NCBI RefSeq assembly: GCF_040513375.1
Contig: NZ_JBEVTG010000002.1
Span: 930,001-994,000, forward strand
Origin: Flagellimonas_B algarum
GTDB taxonomy: Bacteria > Bacteroidota > Bacteroidia > Flavobacteriales > Flavobacteriaceae
Reading direction: 5' to 3'
Length of the DNA: 64,000 nt
The position numbers were made by a program, and so were the translations under genes. Numbering within the stretch: position 1 is the stretch's first letter; the number at the start of each line of letters is the position of its first letter. Under the pieces are notes generated by a model. That model was not told the DNA's origin, ran no database searches, and saw nothing but the letters and a program-made list of their open reading frames with translations. Of this stretch, positions 16,232 through 24,940 are shown one piece after another.

Positions 16232-16726
16232 ATGAAATGGTTACGGTATTTGCGGTTTCTATTACGATCGACCAACGAACATGGGATACATTCCCCATTC
16301 GTCTTCGCCTATATGACCCAGGGGCTCTATGCACGCAAAAAACGCGATAGCGCCAAGAGTTTCGACGCCCTATTGAAAAGTATCGGCCATTTCGCAACGA
16401 AAAGGATGCTGCTCTGGGAAGGTGATGGCGTGAAACGACACCTTGCCGTGCATTATCCAGACATCACATTCGATCAAGATCCTTTCGATTGTTGTTATGT
16501 TGGGGTGTTGGACAGGGCGCGTTTCGATGCACTGCTTCAGCTCGACGGATTTCACAATGACAGTTGGATCTTCATTGACAACCTCCAAAATTCCGCAGAA
16601 AGCAGGACCTTTTGGAATGCGTTGATCACTGCTCCCCAATTCACGGTCAGCATAGACCTATTCCATTGCGGCCTCTTGTTTTATCGCAGGGAACAGCCCA
16701 AACAACATTTTAGGATTAGGATATAA
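16232..16726 (+). CDS. Reduced methyltransferase-like protein
   Basis: A 164-residue protein beginning three bases after the ABC-F gene. The first 35 residues ('LRSTNEHGIHSPFVFAYMTQ') match the start of a flavobacterial class I methyltransferase family. The last 70 ('FHNDSWIFIDNLQNSAES', 'FTVSIDLFHCGLLFYRREQPKQHFRIRI' in two parts) match its end. The central SAM-binding Rossmann region with its glycine-rich loop is largely missing. The protein is about two-thirds of the family length as I remember it. The reading frame is intact, so it is either a shortened functional derivative or decaying. Confidence 0.65.
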   Translation: MKWLRYLRFLLRSTNEHGIHSPFVFAYMTQGLYARKKRDSAKSFDALLKSIGHFATKRMLLWEGDGVKRHLAVHYPDITFDQDPFDCCYVGVLDRARFDALLQLDGFHNDSWIFIDNLQNSAESRTFWNALITAPQFTVSIDLFHCGLLFYRREQPKQHFRIRI

Positions 16727-16756
16727 TAAAGTACTTTTAAGCGCAATACCACGCCC

Positions 16757-16891
16757 ATGGACAATCTGATCTATTACATCGTCATTGGCCTTGCCTTAAT
16801 CTATTTCTTTATTCTTTTCAGTAACAAAAGAGGTACGAAAAAAAGAAAAGGAAGGAAGTTCATGGAGGGCAAACGCCGGCATGACGACTAG
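16757..16891 (+). CDS. 44-residue single-pass membrane microprotein
   Basis: A small open frame in the gap before the adenosyltransferase gene. It encodes an N-terminal hydrophobic helix ('LIYYIVIGLALIYFFILF', about residues 4-21) followed by a strongly basic tail ('NKRGTKKRKGRKFMEGKRR') and ends in DD. ATG start, TAG stop. It fills most of an otherwise empty gap, and the helix-plus-basic-tail layout is what a real small membrane protein would show. The function is unknown, and the assignment needs homologues for support. Confidence 0.55.
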   Translation: MDNLIYYIVIGLALIYFFILFSNKRGTKKRKGRKFMEGKRRHDD

Positions 16892-16942
16892 CCCTGGTAA
16901 GGCCGCTTATTTACAATGTAAGAACACGAATCGTAGCCATAG

Positions 16943-17503
16943 ATGAAAATTTATACCAAAACCGGTGACCAAGGAACCACCTCCCTTTTTACAGGAAGTC
17001 GGGTCAACAAGCACCATATCCGGATCGAAAGCTATGGTACCATAGACGAGTTGAACGCGCTTCTCGGTTTGGTCAGGGATCAAGAAATCGACGAGGGGTC
17101 CAAGCAGATCCTTATCGAAATCCAGCATAAACTGTTCATCTTAGGGGCGATTTTGGCTACCGAACCCCAAAAGGACCATCGACTGAAGATACAGCGCATC
17201 GAAACGACCGATATTACCTTGCTCGAACAGGAAATCGACCGAATGAACGAGGCACTTCCACCAATGACCCATTTCATCTTACCTGGTGGCCATACTACCG
17301 TGTCATACTGTCATATGGCGCGAACCGTTTGCCGGAGGGCCGAACGCATGATCTCATTATTGCATCAAAACGAACCCGTACCCGCCAATGTACTCACCTA
17401 TATCAACCGCTTATCGGACTATCTTTTCGTCTTGGCACGGAAGTTGTCAAAGGACTTGAAAGCCGATGAAGTCAAGTGGATTCCGGAGAAGAAAGAGGAA
17501 TAA
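16943..17503 (+). CDS. Cob(I)alamin adenosyltransferase, PduO type
   Basis: A 186-residue enzyme that transfers the 5'-deoxyadenosyl group of ATP to corrinoid, making coenzyme B12. The N-terminal ATP-binding 'KIYTKTGDQGTTSLFTG' and the helix 'HMARTVCRRAERMI' (Arg127 to Arg134) are the family hallmarks. The length is typical. With MeaB at 31236 it implies an adenosylcobalamin-dependent methylmalonyl-CoA mutase elsewhere in the genome. The gene stands alone. The annotation cobO/pduO varies between databases, so no symbol is given. Confidence 0.93.
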   Translation: MKIYTKTGDQGTTSLFTGSRVNKHHIRIESYGTIDELNALLGLVRDQEIDEGSKQILIEIQHKLFILGAILATEPQKDHRLKIQRIETTDITLLEQEIDRMNEALPPMTHFILPGGHTTVSYCHMARTVCRRAERMISLLHQNEPVPANVLTYINRLSDYLFVLARKLSKDLKADEVKWIPEKKEE

Positions 17504-17567
17504 ATCCCAATTTTCACCGTTACAGGTTAAAGAATCATAAATAATATTCAAATAAATCCTGATTTGC

Positions 17568-17597
17568 TTGGCGAATTGGCTTTAAAAATTATTTTTG
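17568..17597 (+). promoter_or_regulatory. Promoter of the DUF2795 gene (TTG-N19-TATTTTTG)
   Basis: TTG at 17568-17570 and TATTTTTG at 17590-17597 are separated by 19 bases, and an additional TTTG lies at 17563-17566. The surrounding 120 bases are very A/T-rich compared with their neighbours. The leader to the ATG at 17626 would be about 22 bases. Confidence 0.7.
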
Positions 17598-17625
17598 CAA
17601 AAATTTTAAAAATCGAACCGTTACT

Positions 17626-17850
17626 ATGTACTGGACATTAGAATTAGCCTCCTATTTGAGCGATGCGCCGTGGCCAGCCACCAAAGACGAATTGATAGAT
17701 TATGCCATCCGTACCGGAGCCCCATTGGAAGTTGTTGAAAATTTACAATCCATGGAAGAGGAAGGTGGTGAAATTTACGAGTCCATTGAAGAAATCTGGC
17801 CTGATTATCCCACAGAGGAAGATTATCTCTGGAACGAGGACGAGTACTGA
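17626..17850 (+). CDS. DUF2795 small acidic protein
   Basis: A 74-residue protein. The first half ('LELASYLSDAPWPATKDELIDYAIRTGAP') is a DUF2795-type helical domain and the C-terminal half is very acidic ('IWPDYPTEEDYLWNEDEY'). It has its own strong promoter and a terminator directly behind it, so it is an independently expressed gene between the adenosyltransferase and secA. The function of the family is unknown; a helical nucleic-acid-associated fold has been suggested for related domains, which I cannot confirm from sequence. Confidence 0.85.
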   Translation: MYWTLELASYLSDAPWPATKDELIDYAIRTGAPLEVVENLQSMEEEGGEIYESIEEIWPDYPTEEDYLWNEDEY

Positions 17851-17874
17851 AAACATACTCCAAAACACCGTTAA

Positions 17875-17898
17875 AAAGTCTCATTTGAGGCTTTTTTT
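17875..17898 (+). terminator. Intrinsic terminator after the DUF2795 gene
   Basis: AAAGTCTC-ATTT-GAGGCTTT forms an 8-bp stem with one G-T pair, followed by a run of seven or more T. It separates the small gene from secA. Confidence 0.8.
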
Positions 17899-17902
17899 TA
17901 TG

Positions 17903-17910
17903 TAATTTTG
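17903..17910 (+). promoter_or_regulatory. TAATTTTG -7 element upstream of secA
   Basis: TAATTTTG fits TAnnTTTG. A TTTG at 17884-17887, inside the preceding terminator, is 15 bases upstream, slightly short of the usual spacing. The leader to ATG 17984 would be about 67 bases. Confidence 0.45.
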
Positions 17911-17983
17911 GCAGCCTATCAGCCATTTTCAGGGCAGTTTTGCCATTGGAACGGCTTTTGCTGCGCAATACAAAAAATCACCA

Positions 17984-20900
17984 ATGAGCATCATAAACTC
18001 CGTACTGAAGGTATTTGTAGGGGACAAGTCTGAAAAAGATGTCAAGGCATTACAACCTTTGGTCAAAAAAATAAAGGGTTTTGAAAGTGCACTGGCTTCA
18101 TTGAGCCACGACGAACTACGTCAGAAAACCGTAGGGTTCAAGGCCAAGATCGAAGCCGACCGAAAGACTTTTGACGATAAGATCACCCAATTAAAAGAAG
18201 AAGTAGCCGTTTCTACCGATATCGACCGCAATGAGGAAATCTATTCCGAGATCGACAAATTGGAAGAAGAAGCCTATCGGATCTCCGAAAAAGCATTGAA
18301 CGATATCCTGCCCGAGGCCTTCGCCGTGGTCAAGGAGACCGCGAAGCGTTTTGCGAACAATGAGACCCTTGAAGTCAAAGCGACCGAATTCGATCGCTCC
18401 CTCTCCGGTACCGCGGATTATGTGGTTTTGGAAGGTGATCAGGCCGTATGGAAGAACTCTTGGGATGCCGCGGGCAAGGAAGTGACTTGGGACATGGTGC
18501 ACTACGATGTGCAGTTGATCGGTGGTATCGCCCTGCATCAAGGAAAAATCGCCGAAATGCAAACCGGTGAAGGAAAGACACTGGTTGCCACCCTCCCACT
18601 CTACCTTAACGCCCTTTCGGGCAAAGGCGCCCATTTGGTGACCGTTAACGACTATTTGGCCAAACGTGATAGCGCCTGGATGGCCCCGTTGTTCCAATTC
18701 CACGGACTTTCGGTCGATTGTATCGACCACCACCGACCCAATTCGGATGCCCGTCGGGCCGCTTATAACGCCGATATCACCTATGGTACGAACAATGAAT
18801 TCGGATTCGATTACCTCCGTGACAATATGGCCCATACGCCAGGAGATTTGGTGCAACGCCCCCATCATTACGCTATCGTCGATGAGGTCGACTCGGTATT
18901 GATCGATGACGCGCGAACACCACTGATCATCTCCGGACCGGTTCCCGAAGGAGACCGCCATGAATTCAATGAATTGAAACCCAAGGTTTCCGATATCGTA
19001 CAAAAACAACGGCAGCACCTGACCGGGGTTTTGGCCGAAGCCAAAAAGCTGATCAAGGAAGGAGATACCAAAGAAGGCGGGTTCCTACTACTCCGGGTGC
19101 ATCGCGGTTTACCTAAAAACAAAGCGCTCATCAAGTTCTTGAGTGAAGAAGGGGTCAAACAATTGCTACAGAAGACCGAGAACTTCTATATGCAAGACAA
19201 CAATCGTGAAATGCCCAAGGTCGATGAAGATCTTTTATTCACGATCGATGAAAAGAACAACCAAATCGAATTGACCGATAAAGGGGTCGAATACATTTCA
19301 GGCGACGAGAACAAAGACTTCTTCATCATGCCCGATATCGGTAGTGAAATCGCCAAAATCGAAGACCAGGGGCTGGAAATCGAAAAAGAAGCCGAACTCA
19401 AGGAAGTTCTGTTTAAGGATTTCGCAGTAAAAAGCGAGCGGATCCATACCATGAGCCAATTGTTGAAGGCTTACACCCTATTCGAAAAAGATGTCGAATA
19501 CGTCGTTATCGAAAACAAGGTGATGATCGTTGATGAGCAAACCGGCCGTATTATGGACGGCAGACGCTATTCAGATGGTTTACACCAGGCCATCGAGGCC
19601 AAGGAAAACGTCAAGATCGAAGCCTTGACCCAGACCTTCGCCACCGTAACCCTTCAGAATTACTTCAGAATGTACAACAAGCTGGCCGGCATGACGGGAA
19701 CCGCCGTGACCGAGGCCGGGGAGTTTTGGGAAATCTATAAACTCGACGTGGTCGAAATTCCGACCAATAGGCCAATCGCCCGTGATGACCGCCATGACTT
19801 GATCTATAAGACCAAGCGTGAAAAATACAATGCCATCATCGATGAGGTCACCCAGTTGTCACAAAACGGCAGACCGGTCTTGATCGGTACCACCTCGGTA
19901 GAAATTTCCGAATTGCTTTCGAAACTACTGAGTGTGCGCAAAGTAAACCACAACGTGTTGAACGCGAAACTCCATAAAAAGGAAGCCGATGTCGTTGCCG
20001 AAGCCGGAAATCCAGGGGTGGTCACCATCGCCACCAATATGGCTGGTCGGGGTACCGATATCAAATTGACGGACGAAGTGAAATCGGCCGGGGGTCTTGC
20101 CATCGTCGGAACCGAGCGACACGACTCAAGACGGGTCGACCGACAGCTGCGCGGACGTTCAGGAAGACAAGGGGATGTGGGTAGTTCGCAATTTTACGTT
20201 TCCTTGGAAGACAATCTAATGCGCCTTTTCGGATCGGATCGGGTGGCCAAATTAATGGACCGGATGGGGTTGGAAGACGGCGAGGTCATCCAACATTCCA
20301 TGATGACCAAATCGATCGAACGCGCGCAGAAAAAAGTAGAGGAAAACAATTTCGGTATCCGGAAACGTCTGTTGGAGTATGACGATGTGATGAACGCCCA
20401 ACGTGAGGTGGTATACAAAAGGAGGCGCCACGCCCTTCAAGGTGAACGTCTCAAGGTCGATATCGCGAACATGATCTACGATACCTGTGAGGTCATTTCT
20501 GATACCAATAAGGCGGCAGACGATTTCAAGAACTTTGAATTCGAATTGATCAAGTATTTTTCGATCACTTCCCCGGTAAGTGAGGAAGAATTCGGCAGTT
20601 TGGGGGTACAAGAGCTAACGGGTAAGGTGTACAAGGTAGCTTATGACCATTATTTGGAAAAGGTAGTACGCAACGCAGATATGGCCTTCCCAGTGATCAA
20701 GAACGTGTACGAAGACCCGACGAATAAATTCGAGAGGATCGTAGTACCCTTCACCGATGGGATCAAGACCTTGAACGTCGTGACCAATCTAAAAGAAGCC
20801 TATGAAAGTAATGGCAAACAACTGGTCAATGATTTCGAGAAAAATATCAGCCTTGCCATCATAGACGATTCCTGGAAAACACACCTTCGCAAGATGGACG

Positions 20901-21346
20901 AGCTCAAACAGTCGGTACAGCTGGCCGTGCACGAACAAAAAGACCCCTTATTGATTTATAAATTCGAGGCTTTTGAACTCTTCAAGAGCATGATCGAAAA
21001 GGTCAACAAAGAGGTCATTTCCTTTTTGTTCAAAGGGGAATTGCCCGCACAAAACAACGGGCAGATCCAAGAAGCCAAATCGGTGAGACGTCCTAAGGAA
21101 AACCTGAAGATGTCGAAGGAAGAGATTCCGAACAGCGACGAGCTCGCTGCCCAGAACCGCGCCGCGGGCCAAACCCAAAGGCAACGACCACAGGTTACTG
21201 AAACCATTACCCGTGAACGACCGAAAATCGGAAGGAACGAACGCGTGACCATCAAGAACGTCATGTCCGGTGAGAGCAAAACGGTCAAGTACAAACAAGC
21301 GGAACCGCTCATCGACAAAGGGGAATGGGTCCTCATTGAGAATTGA
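17984..21346 (+). CDS. secA: Preprotein translocase ATPase SecA
   Basis: A 1120-residue motor that drives Sec-dependent protein export through SecYEG. Walker A-type 'MQTGEGKTLVATLP', 'GTNNEFGFDYLRDNM', the DEAD-like 'IVDEVDSVLIDDARTPLIISG', 'MAGRGTDIKL' and 'RQLRGRSGRQGD' are all present. Compared with the roughly 900-residue E. coli protein it carries a large acidic insertion between about 330 and 490, a known Bacteroidota trait. The C-terminus ends 'KTVKYKQAEPLIDKGEWVLI' and lacks the cysteine zinc motif that in E. coli binds SecB and lipids. It is monocistronic with a terminator behind it. Confidence 0.97.
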   Translation: MSIINSVLKVFVGDKSEKDVKALQPLVKKIKGFESALASLSHDELRQKTVGFKAKIEADRKTFDDKITQLKEEVAVSTDIDRNEEIYSEIDKLEEEAYRISEKALNDILPEAFAVVKETAKRFANNETLEVKATEFDRSLSGTADYVVLEGDQAVWKNSWDAAGKEVTWDMVHYDVQLIGGIALHQGKIAEMQTGEGKTLVATLPLYLNALSGKGAHLVTVNDYLAKRDSAWMAPLFQFHGLSVDCIDHHRPNSDARRAAYNADITYGTNNEFGFDYLRDNMAHTPGDLVQRPHHYAIVDEVDSVLIDDARTPLIISGPVPEGDRHEFNELKPKVSDIVQKQRQHLTGVLAEAKKLIKEGDTKEGGFLLLRVHRGLPKNKALIKFLSEEGVKQLLQKTENFYMQDNNREMPKVDEDLLFTIDEKNNQIELTDKGVEYISGDENKDFFIMPDIGSEIAKIEDQGLEIEKEAELKEVLFKDFAVKSERIHTMSQLLKAYTLFEKDVEYVVIENKVMIVDEQTGRIMDGRRYSDGLHQAIEAKENVKIEALTQTFATVTLQNYFRMYNKLAGMTGTAVTEAGEFWEIYKLDVVEIPTNRPIARDDRHDLIYKTKREKYNAIIDEVTQLSQNGRPVLIGTTSVEISELLSKLLSVRKVNHNVLNAKLHKKEADVVAEAGNPGVVTIATNMAGRGTDIKLTDEVKSAGGLAIVGTERHDSRRVDRQLRGRSGRQGDVGSSQFYVSLEDNLMRLFGSDRVAKLMDRMGLEDGEVIQHSMMTKSIERAQKKVEENNFGIRKRLLEYDDVMNAQREVVYKRRRHALQGERLKVDIANMIYDTCEVISDTNKAADDFKNFEFELIKYFSITSPVSEEEFGSLGVQELTGKVYKVAYDHYLEKVVRNADMAFPVIKNVYEDPTNKFERIVVPFTDGIKTLNVVTNLKEAYESNGKQLVNDFEKNISLAIIDDSWKTHLRKMDELKQSVQLAVHEQKDPLLIYKFEAFELFKSMIEKVNKEVISFLFKGELPAQNNGQIQEAKSVRRPKENLKMSKEEIPNSDELAAQNRAAGQTQRQRPQVTETITRERPKIGRNERVTIKNVMSGESKTVKYKQAEPLIDKGEWVLIEN

Positions 21347-21368
21347 TAGGCACCCCCCTACCTTATCC

Positions 21369-21400
21369 AAAACGACGGTTATTATTTAACCGTCGTTTTT
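21369..21400 (+). terminator. Intrinsic terminator after secA
   Basis: AAAACGACGGTT-attattt-AACCGTCGTTTT is a perfect 12-bp stem ending in a T-run, 23 bases after the secA stop. Confidence 0.9.
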
Positions 21401-21503
21401 GTTAATACCAAAAACATATTTAGCTTTACAACAAGATTACACCCCCAAATCTTCGCAAATGGTCATTCGAAAACCGTTTGCGGTAGCATAACCAAAAAAG
21501 TAC

Positions 21504-22376
21504 ATGAGAGATCTGACCAACGATAAACCCTCGGGAAATCCGCATAGAATCCTTGCTACGGTCAATCTTCTTGCCGCCCTGGCCACCTTGGCCTTGGCCA
21601 TCTACTATGCTTCGGAAGCCAATTCGGTCGTCGCAATTATCTTTTTCGCCCTTGCCGTTTTGTTCGCAATGAACACTTGGAGGCTTCGCGGCCAGCCTGC
21701 CGGTGTCGATAAGACGGCCCAACTCGAACAAAAATTGGAAGAAAAGGAAACCTTGCTTAAAGAAGTACACCACCGGGTCAAGAACAACCTTCAGACCGTC
21801 TCTAGTTTGTTGAGCCTTCAATCCCGTTCGATTGCCGATAAGAAAATCAGCAACATCATCAAAAGCAGTCAGAATCGGGTCGTTTCCATGGCCATGGTCC
21901 ATGAAATGCTATACAAGCGGGATGATTACACCTCCAAAATCGAACTTCGCCCTTATGTAGAGGAACTTTGCGAATATCTGGTGCGCTCGATCAAGGGCAA
22001 TGAAAACAACATCAGCACCAAATTGGATATCGGTGATTTCAAATTGGGGATCGATACTGTCATCCCTTTAGGATTGATCATCAATGAGACCATTACCAAT
22101 GGCTTGAAATACGGAATTCCGGATGATGCTTCCGGAGAGATCGAAATCAGCCTTTCAAAAAAGGGGGCCGGTACGTATGAAATGTATCTCGGGGATAACG
22201 GCATCGGTTTTCCGGAAGACGTCGACCCATCCAAAACGAAATCCCTCGGTTTAAAACTGATCCACAACCTGGCACGGCAATTACGGGGTAATATCGTCAG
22301 GGACGCCTCCAAAAAAGGGACCTATTATCAAATTACCTTCGAGGAGGTCATCGAGGAATTCAATTCGGTCGATTGA
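21504..22376 (+). CDS. Membrane-anchored HisKA_2-type sensor histidine kinase
   Basis: A 290-residue kinase. Two N-terminal transmembrane helices (about 16-36 and 41-57) are joined by a few residues only, so there is almost no periplasmic sensor. A short coiled coil leads to the HisKA_2 phosphoacceptor motif 'EVHHRVKNNLQTVSSLL' (His89/His90). The ATPase domain follows, with 'NETITNGLKYGIPD' (N box), 'LGDNGIGFPEDVD' (G1) and 'SLGLKLIHNLARQL'. HisKA_2 kinases often signal to stand-alone receivers. No response regulator gene is adjacent, so the output is unknown. Weak TATCTTTA sequence follows for the next gene. Confidence 0.88.
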   Translation: MRDLTNDKPSGNPHRILATVNLLAALATLALAIYYASEANSVVAIIFFALAVLFAMNTWRLRGQPAGVDKTAQLEQKLEEKETLLKEVHHRVKNNLQTVSSLLSLQSRSIADKKISNIIKSSQNRVVSMAMVHEMLYKRDDYTSKIELRPYVEELCEYLVRSIKGNENNISTKLDIGDFKLGIDTVIPLGLIINETITNGLKYGIPDDASGEIEISLSKKGAGTYEMYLGDNGIGFPEDVDPSKTKSLGLKLIHNLARQLRGNIVRDASKKGTYYQITFEEVIEEFNSVD

Positions 22377-22419
22377 CCCCCAAGATTTCATATCTTTAAA
22401 ACGGACTAACTCACTTCAC

Positions 22420-24933
22420 ATGGTAAAAAAACTACTCGTGGCAGTGCTCTTTTTGGGTACTACCGTAAGCGCACAGGACTATTTCCTAAAGAAATTCCAC
22501 CCATTTGACGAAAACGTACCAAGCCCCGAGGCCTTTTTAGGGTATGGTATCGGGGAACACCACACCCGGCACGATCTGATGGTGGCCTATTTGACGAAAT
22601 TGGCCGAAACCTCGGACCGGGCTTCCATCTATGAATACGGACGCACTTATGAAGGGCGTAAATTGGTCATGCTGACCGTAAGTACCCCTGAAAACCTGGC
22701 CAAACTCGAATCGATCAAGGCAGCGCATTTGGCCTATACGGATCCAGCAAGGAAGGTTTCGAGTGAAGATCCACCACCGATTTTCGTGAATTTGGGATAT
22801 AACGTGCATGGAAACGAGCCTTCAGGAGGTGAAGCCGCCCTTTTGGCGGCCTATACCTTCGCTGCTTCCAATCATTCCGAAATCCGGAACTATTTGGAGA
22901 ATGCCGTGTTGTTCATCGACCCGGCCATAAATCCCGACGGTCGAGATCGACATACCCAATATGCGAATATGTACCAAGGAAACCCTCTAGTCGCAGATCC
23001 GCAAGATGCCGAACACAACGAGTATTGGCCTAGGGGGCGTACGAACCACTATTGGTTCGACCTCAACCGGGATTGGTTACTAGGCATCCATCCTGAAAGT
23101 CGCGGCAAATTGAATTGGTACCACGAATGGTACCCGAACGTGGTGACCGATTTCCACGAAATGGGAACCAACAGCTCGTACTTTTTCGAACCGATGAAAG
23201 ATAACGGTTCCTTAGATCCGATCATGCCCAAGGAGAATTATGTGGATTTGAACAACCTGTTCGGCGAATACTTCGCTGAGGCATTGGACAGTATAGGATC
23301 GTTTTATTTCAGTAAAGAGGTTTTTGACGGTACCTACCCCGGTTATGGGTCTTCGTATCCTGATTTGCAGGGTGGTTTAGGCCTATTGTTCGAACAGGCA
23401 AGCTCACGCGGGCACAAACAGAAAACGGCCTTTGGTGAAATCACCTTCCCCTTTACGATACGAAACCAATACGTCTCGACTATAGCCACCGTAAAGGCAG
23501 CCGTCGAGAACAAGGCGTTTTTGCGTAAGTATCAAAAGGACTTTTTCAATAGTGCCTTGACCAATGCAGGTAGGAGCAAAATCAAAGGATATGCCTTCAA
23601 GGATACCAACGACCCGAATCGGGTCAAGGCCTTTATCGACAAGTTATTGCTTCATAAAATCAAGGTGTATCGATCGGGTAACGAATTCACCGTTCCTACC
23701 CTGCAACCCCAGTACCGTATGGTACAGACGATGTTCGAAACCTATTCCGAGTACCGAGACAGCGTCTATTACGATGCCTCGGCATGGTCGGTGGCCAATT
23801 TCTATAATATGAAATACCGCCCTTTGAGTAAATGGAACCCAGGAGAGGAAGTAACCACGCTAGAAGGCCTCTTCCCCCTGGCTACCGTACCTCGATCTGA
23901 ATATGCCTATATCATCGATTATGACGATTACAACGCAGTAGCGGCCTTAAATTACCTTCAACAGAACGGATTAGTCGTTTCTTCTGCGTTCAAGCCCTTT
24001 ACGGCGAATACCGATCAAGGAAAACGTCGGTTCAATTACGGAGCCTTGGTAGTACCGGTTTCCTTACAAAAAAAAGCTGCCGATGCGGTCTACGAATTGG
24101 TTCAAAAAGCACAGCGGAAGTTCAAAATACCCCTTTATGCAGCTGCAACAGGTTATAATAGTGAGGGAATCGATTTGGGGAGTCGGTATGTCAGCCCGAC
24201 CCGGACACCGAAAGCCGCCCTATTGATCGGTGACGGGGTACGCTCTTACGAAGCGGGTGAAGTTTGGCATTTGTTGGATACCAGGGTACACATGCCGATC
24301 AGCAAACTGCCTATGCGGAACCTGAATCGAATCGACCTAGGAAAATACAATACCTTAGTGATGGTTTCGGGCAATTACAACGGCCAACCGAAGCTAGCGG
24401 AGAAAATCAAAGATTGGCTCGGCTCCGGTAAAACCTTGATCACTATCGGATCCGCATCGAAATGGGCCATTGAAAAAGAATTGGTCAAGGAAAAGCTCAC
24501 TGAAGATGCGAGCGATACCTTGAGCGCGGGCAAACGCCTTCCCTATGTCGATGCCCCTGAGATCATCGGGCGTGAAGAAGTGGGGGGTATCATTTTAAAA
24601 GTTGATTTGGATCGTACCCATCCCTTGGCCTTCGGGTACCAAGACACCCAAATTCCGGTCTACAAAAACAACAGTATCTGGCTGGCACCAAGTAAAAATC
24701 CCTATGCAACCGTTGCCAAATACACCAAGCGTCCACTTATCGATGGCTTCATCACCAAGAACAATATGGAGCGTTTTGCGAAGCCATCAGCTTCGTTGAT
24801 CGTTGCTAAATCCGGTGGGGGAACGGTCGTTTTATTTGCCGACAATCCCAATTTCAGGGGATCATGGTACGGCACGAACCGACTTTTCCTTAATGCTATT
24901 TTTCTTGGTGATAAAATCAGGGTTCCAGAATAA
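22420..24933 (+). CDS. Exported M14-family zinc carboxypeptidase
   Basis: An 837-residue secreted metallopeptidase. The signal peptide is residues 1-18 (MVKKLLVAVLFLGTTVSA). The zinc site is visible as His130 and Glu133 in 'NVHGNEPSGGEA' and His246 in 'VTDFHEMGTNS', with the catalytic Glu325 in 'LLFEQASSRGH'. 'DPAINPDGRDR' is the substrate-carboxylate region. The C-terminal half (about 400-837) is a long extension with a Rossmann-like 'YNTLVMVSGNYNGQPKLAE' stretch, seen in large Bacteroidota M14 peptidases. It is followed after seven bases by an exported amidohydrolase, so both probably act on peptides or N-blocked amino acids in the periplasm. Confidence 0.9.
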   Translation: MVKKLLVAVLFLGTTVSAQDYFLKKFHPFDENVPSPEAFLGYGIGEHHTRHDLMVAYLTKLAETSDRASIYEYGRTYEGRKLVMLTVSTPENLAKLESIKAAHLAYTDPARKVSSEDPPPIFVNLGYNVHGNEPSGGEAALLAAYTFAASNHSEIRNYLENAVLFIDPAINPDGRDRHTQYANMYQGNPLVADPQDAEHNEYWPRGRTNHYWFDLNRDWLLGIHPESRGKLNWYHEWYPNVVTDFHEMGTNSSYFFEPMKDNGSLDPIMPKENYVDLNNLFGEYFAEALDSIGSFYFSKEVFDGTYPGYGSSYPDLQGGLGLLFEQASSRGHKQKTAFGEITFPFTIRNQYVSTIATVKAAVENKAFLRKYQKDFFNSALTNAGRSKIKGYAFKDTNDPNRVKAFIDKLLLHKIKVYRSGNEFTVPTLQPQYRMVQTMFETYSEYRDSVYYDASAWSVANFYNMKYRPLSKWNPGEEVTTLEGLFPLATVPRSEYAYIIDYDDYNAVAALNYLQQNGLVVSSAFKPFTANTDQGKRRFNYGALVVPVSLQKKAADAVYELVQKAQRKFKIPLYAAATGYNSEGIDLGSRYVSPTRTPKAALLIGDGVRSYEAGEVWHLLDTRVHMPISKLPMRNLNRIDLGKYNTLVMVSGNYNGQPKLAEKIKDWLGSGKTLITIGSASKWAIEKELVKEKLTEDASDTLSAGKRLPYVDAPEIIGREEVGGIILKVDLDRTHPLAFGYQDTQIPVYKNNSIWLAPSKNPYATVAKYTKRPLIDGFITKNNMERFAKPSASLIVAKSGGGTVVLFADNPNFRGSWYGTNRLFLNAIFLGDKIRVPE

Positions 24934-24940
24934 ACGAATT

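Noticed and set aside
18191..19018. A 275-codon open frame antisense to secA
   Set aside because: It lies wholly inside the secA gene on the other strand, has no family features, and is explained by the codon bias of the real gene.
24803..24940. An upstream extension of the amidohydrolase
   Set aside because: It lies inside the peptidase gene, and the signal peptide begins at ATG 24941.
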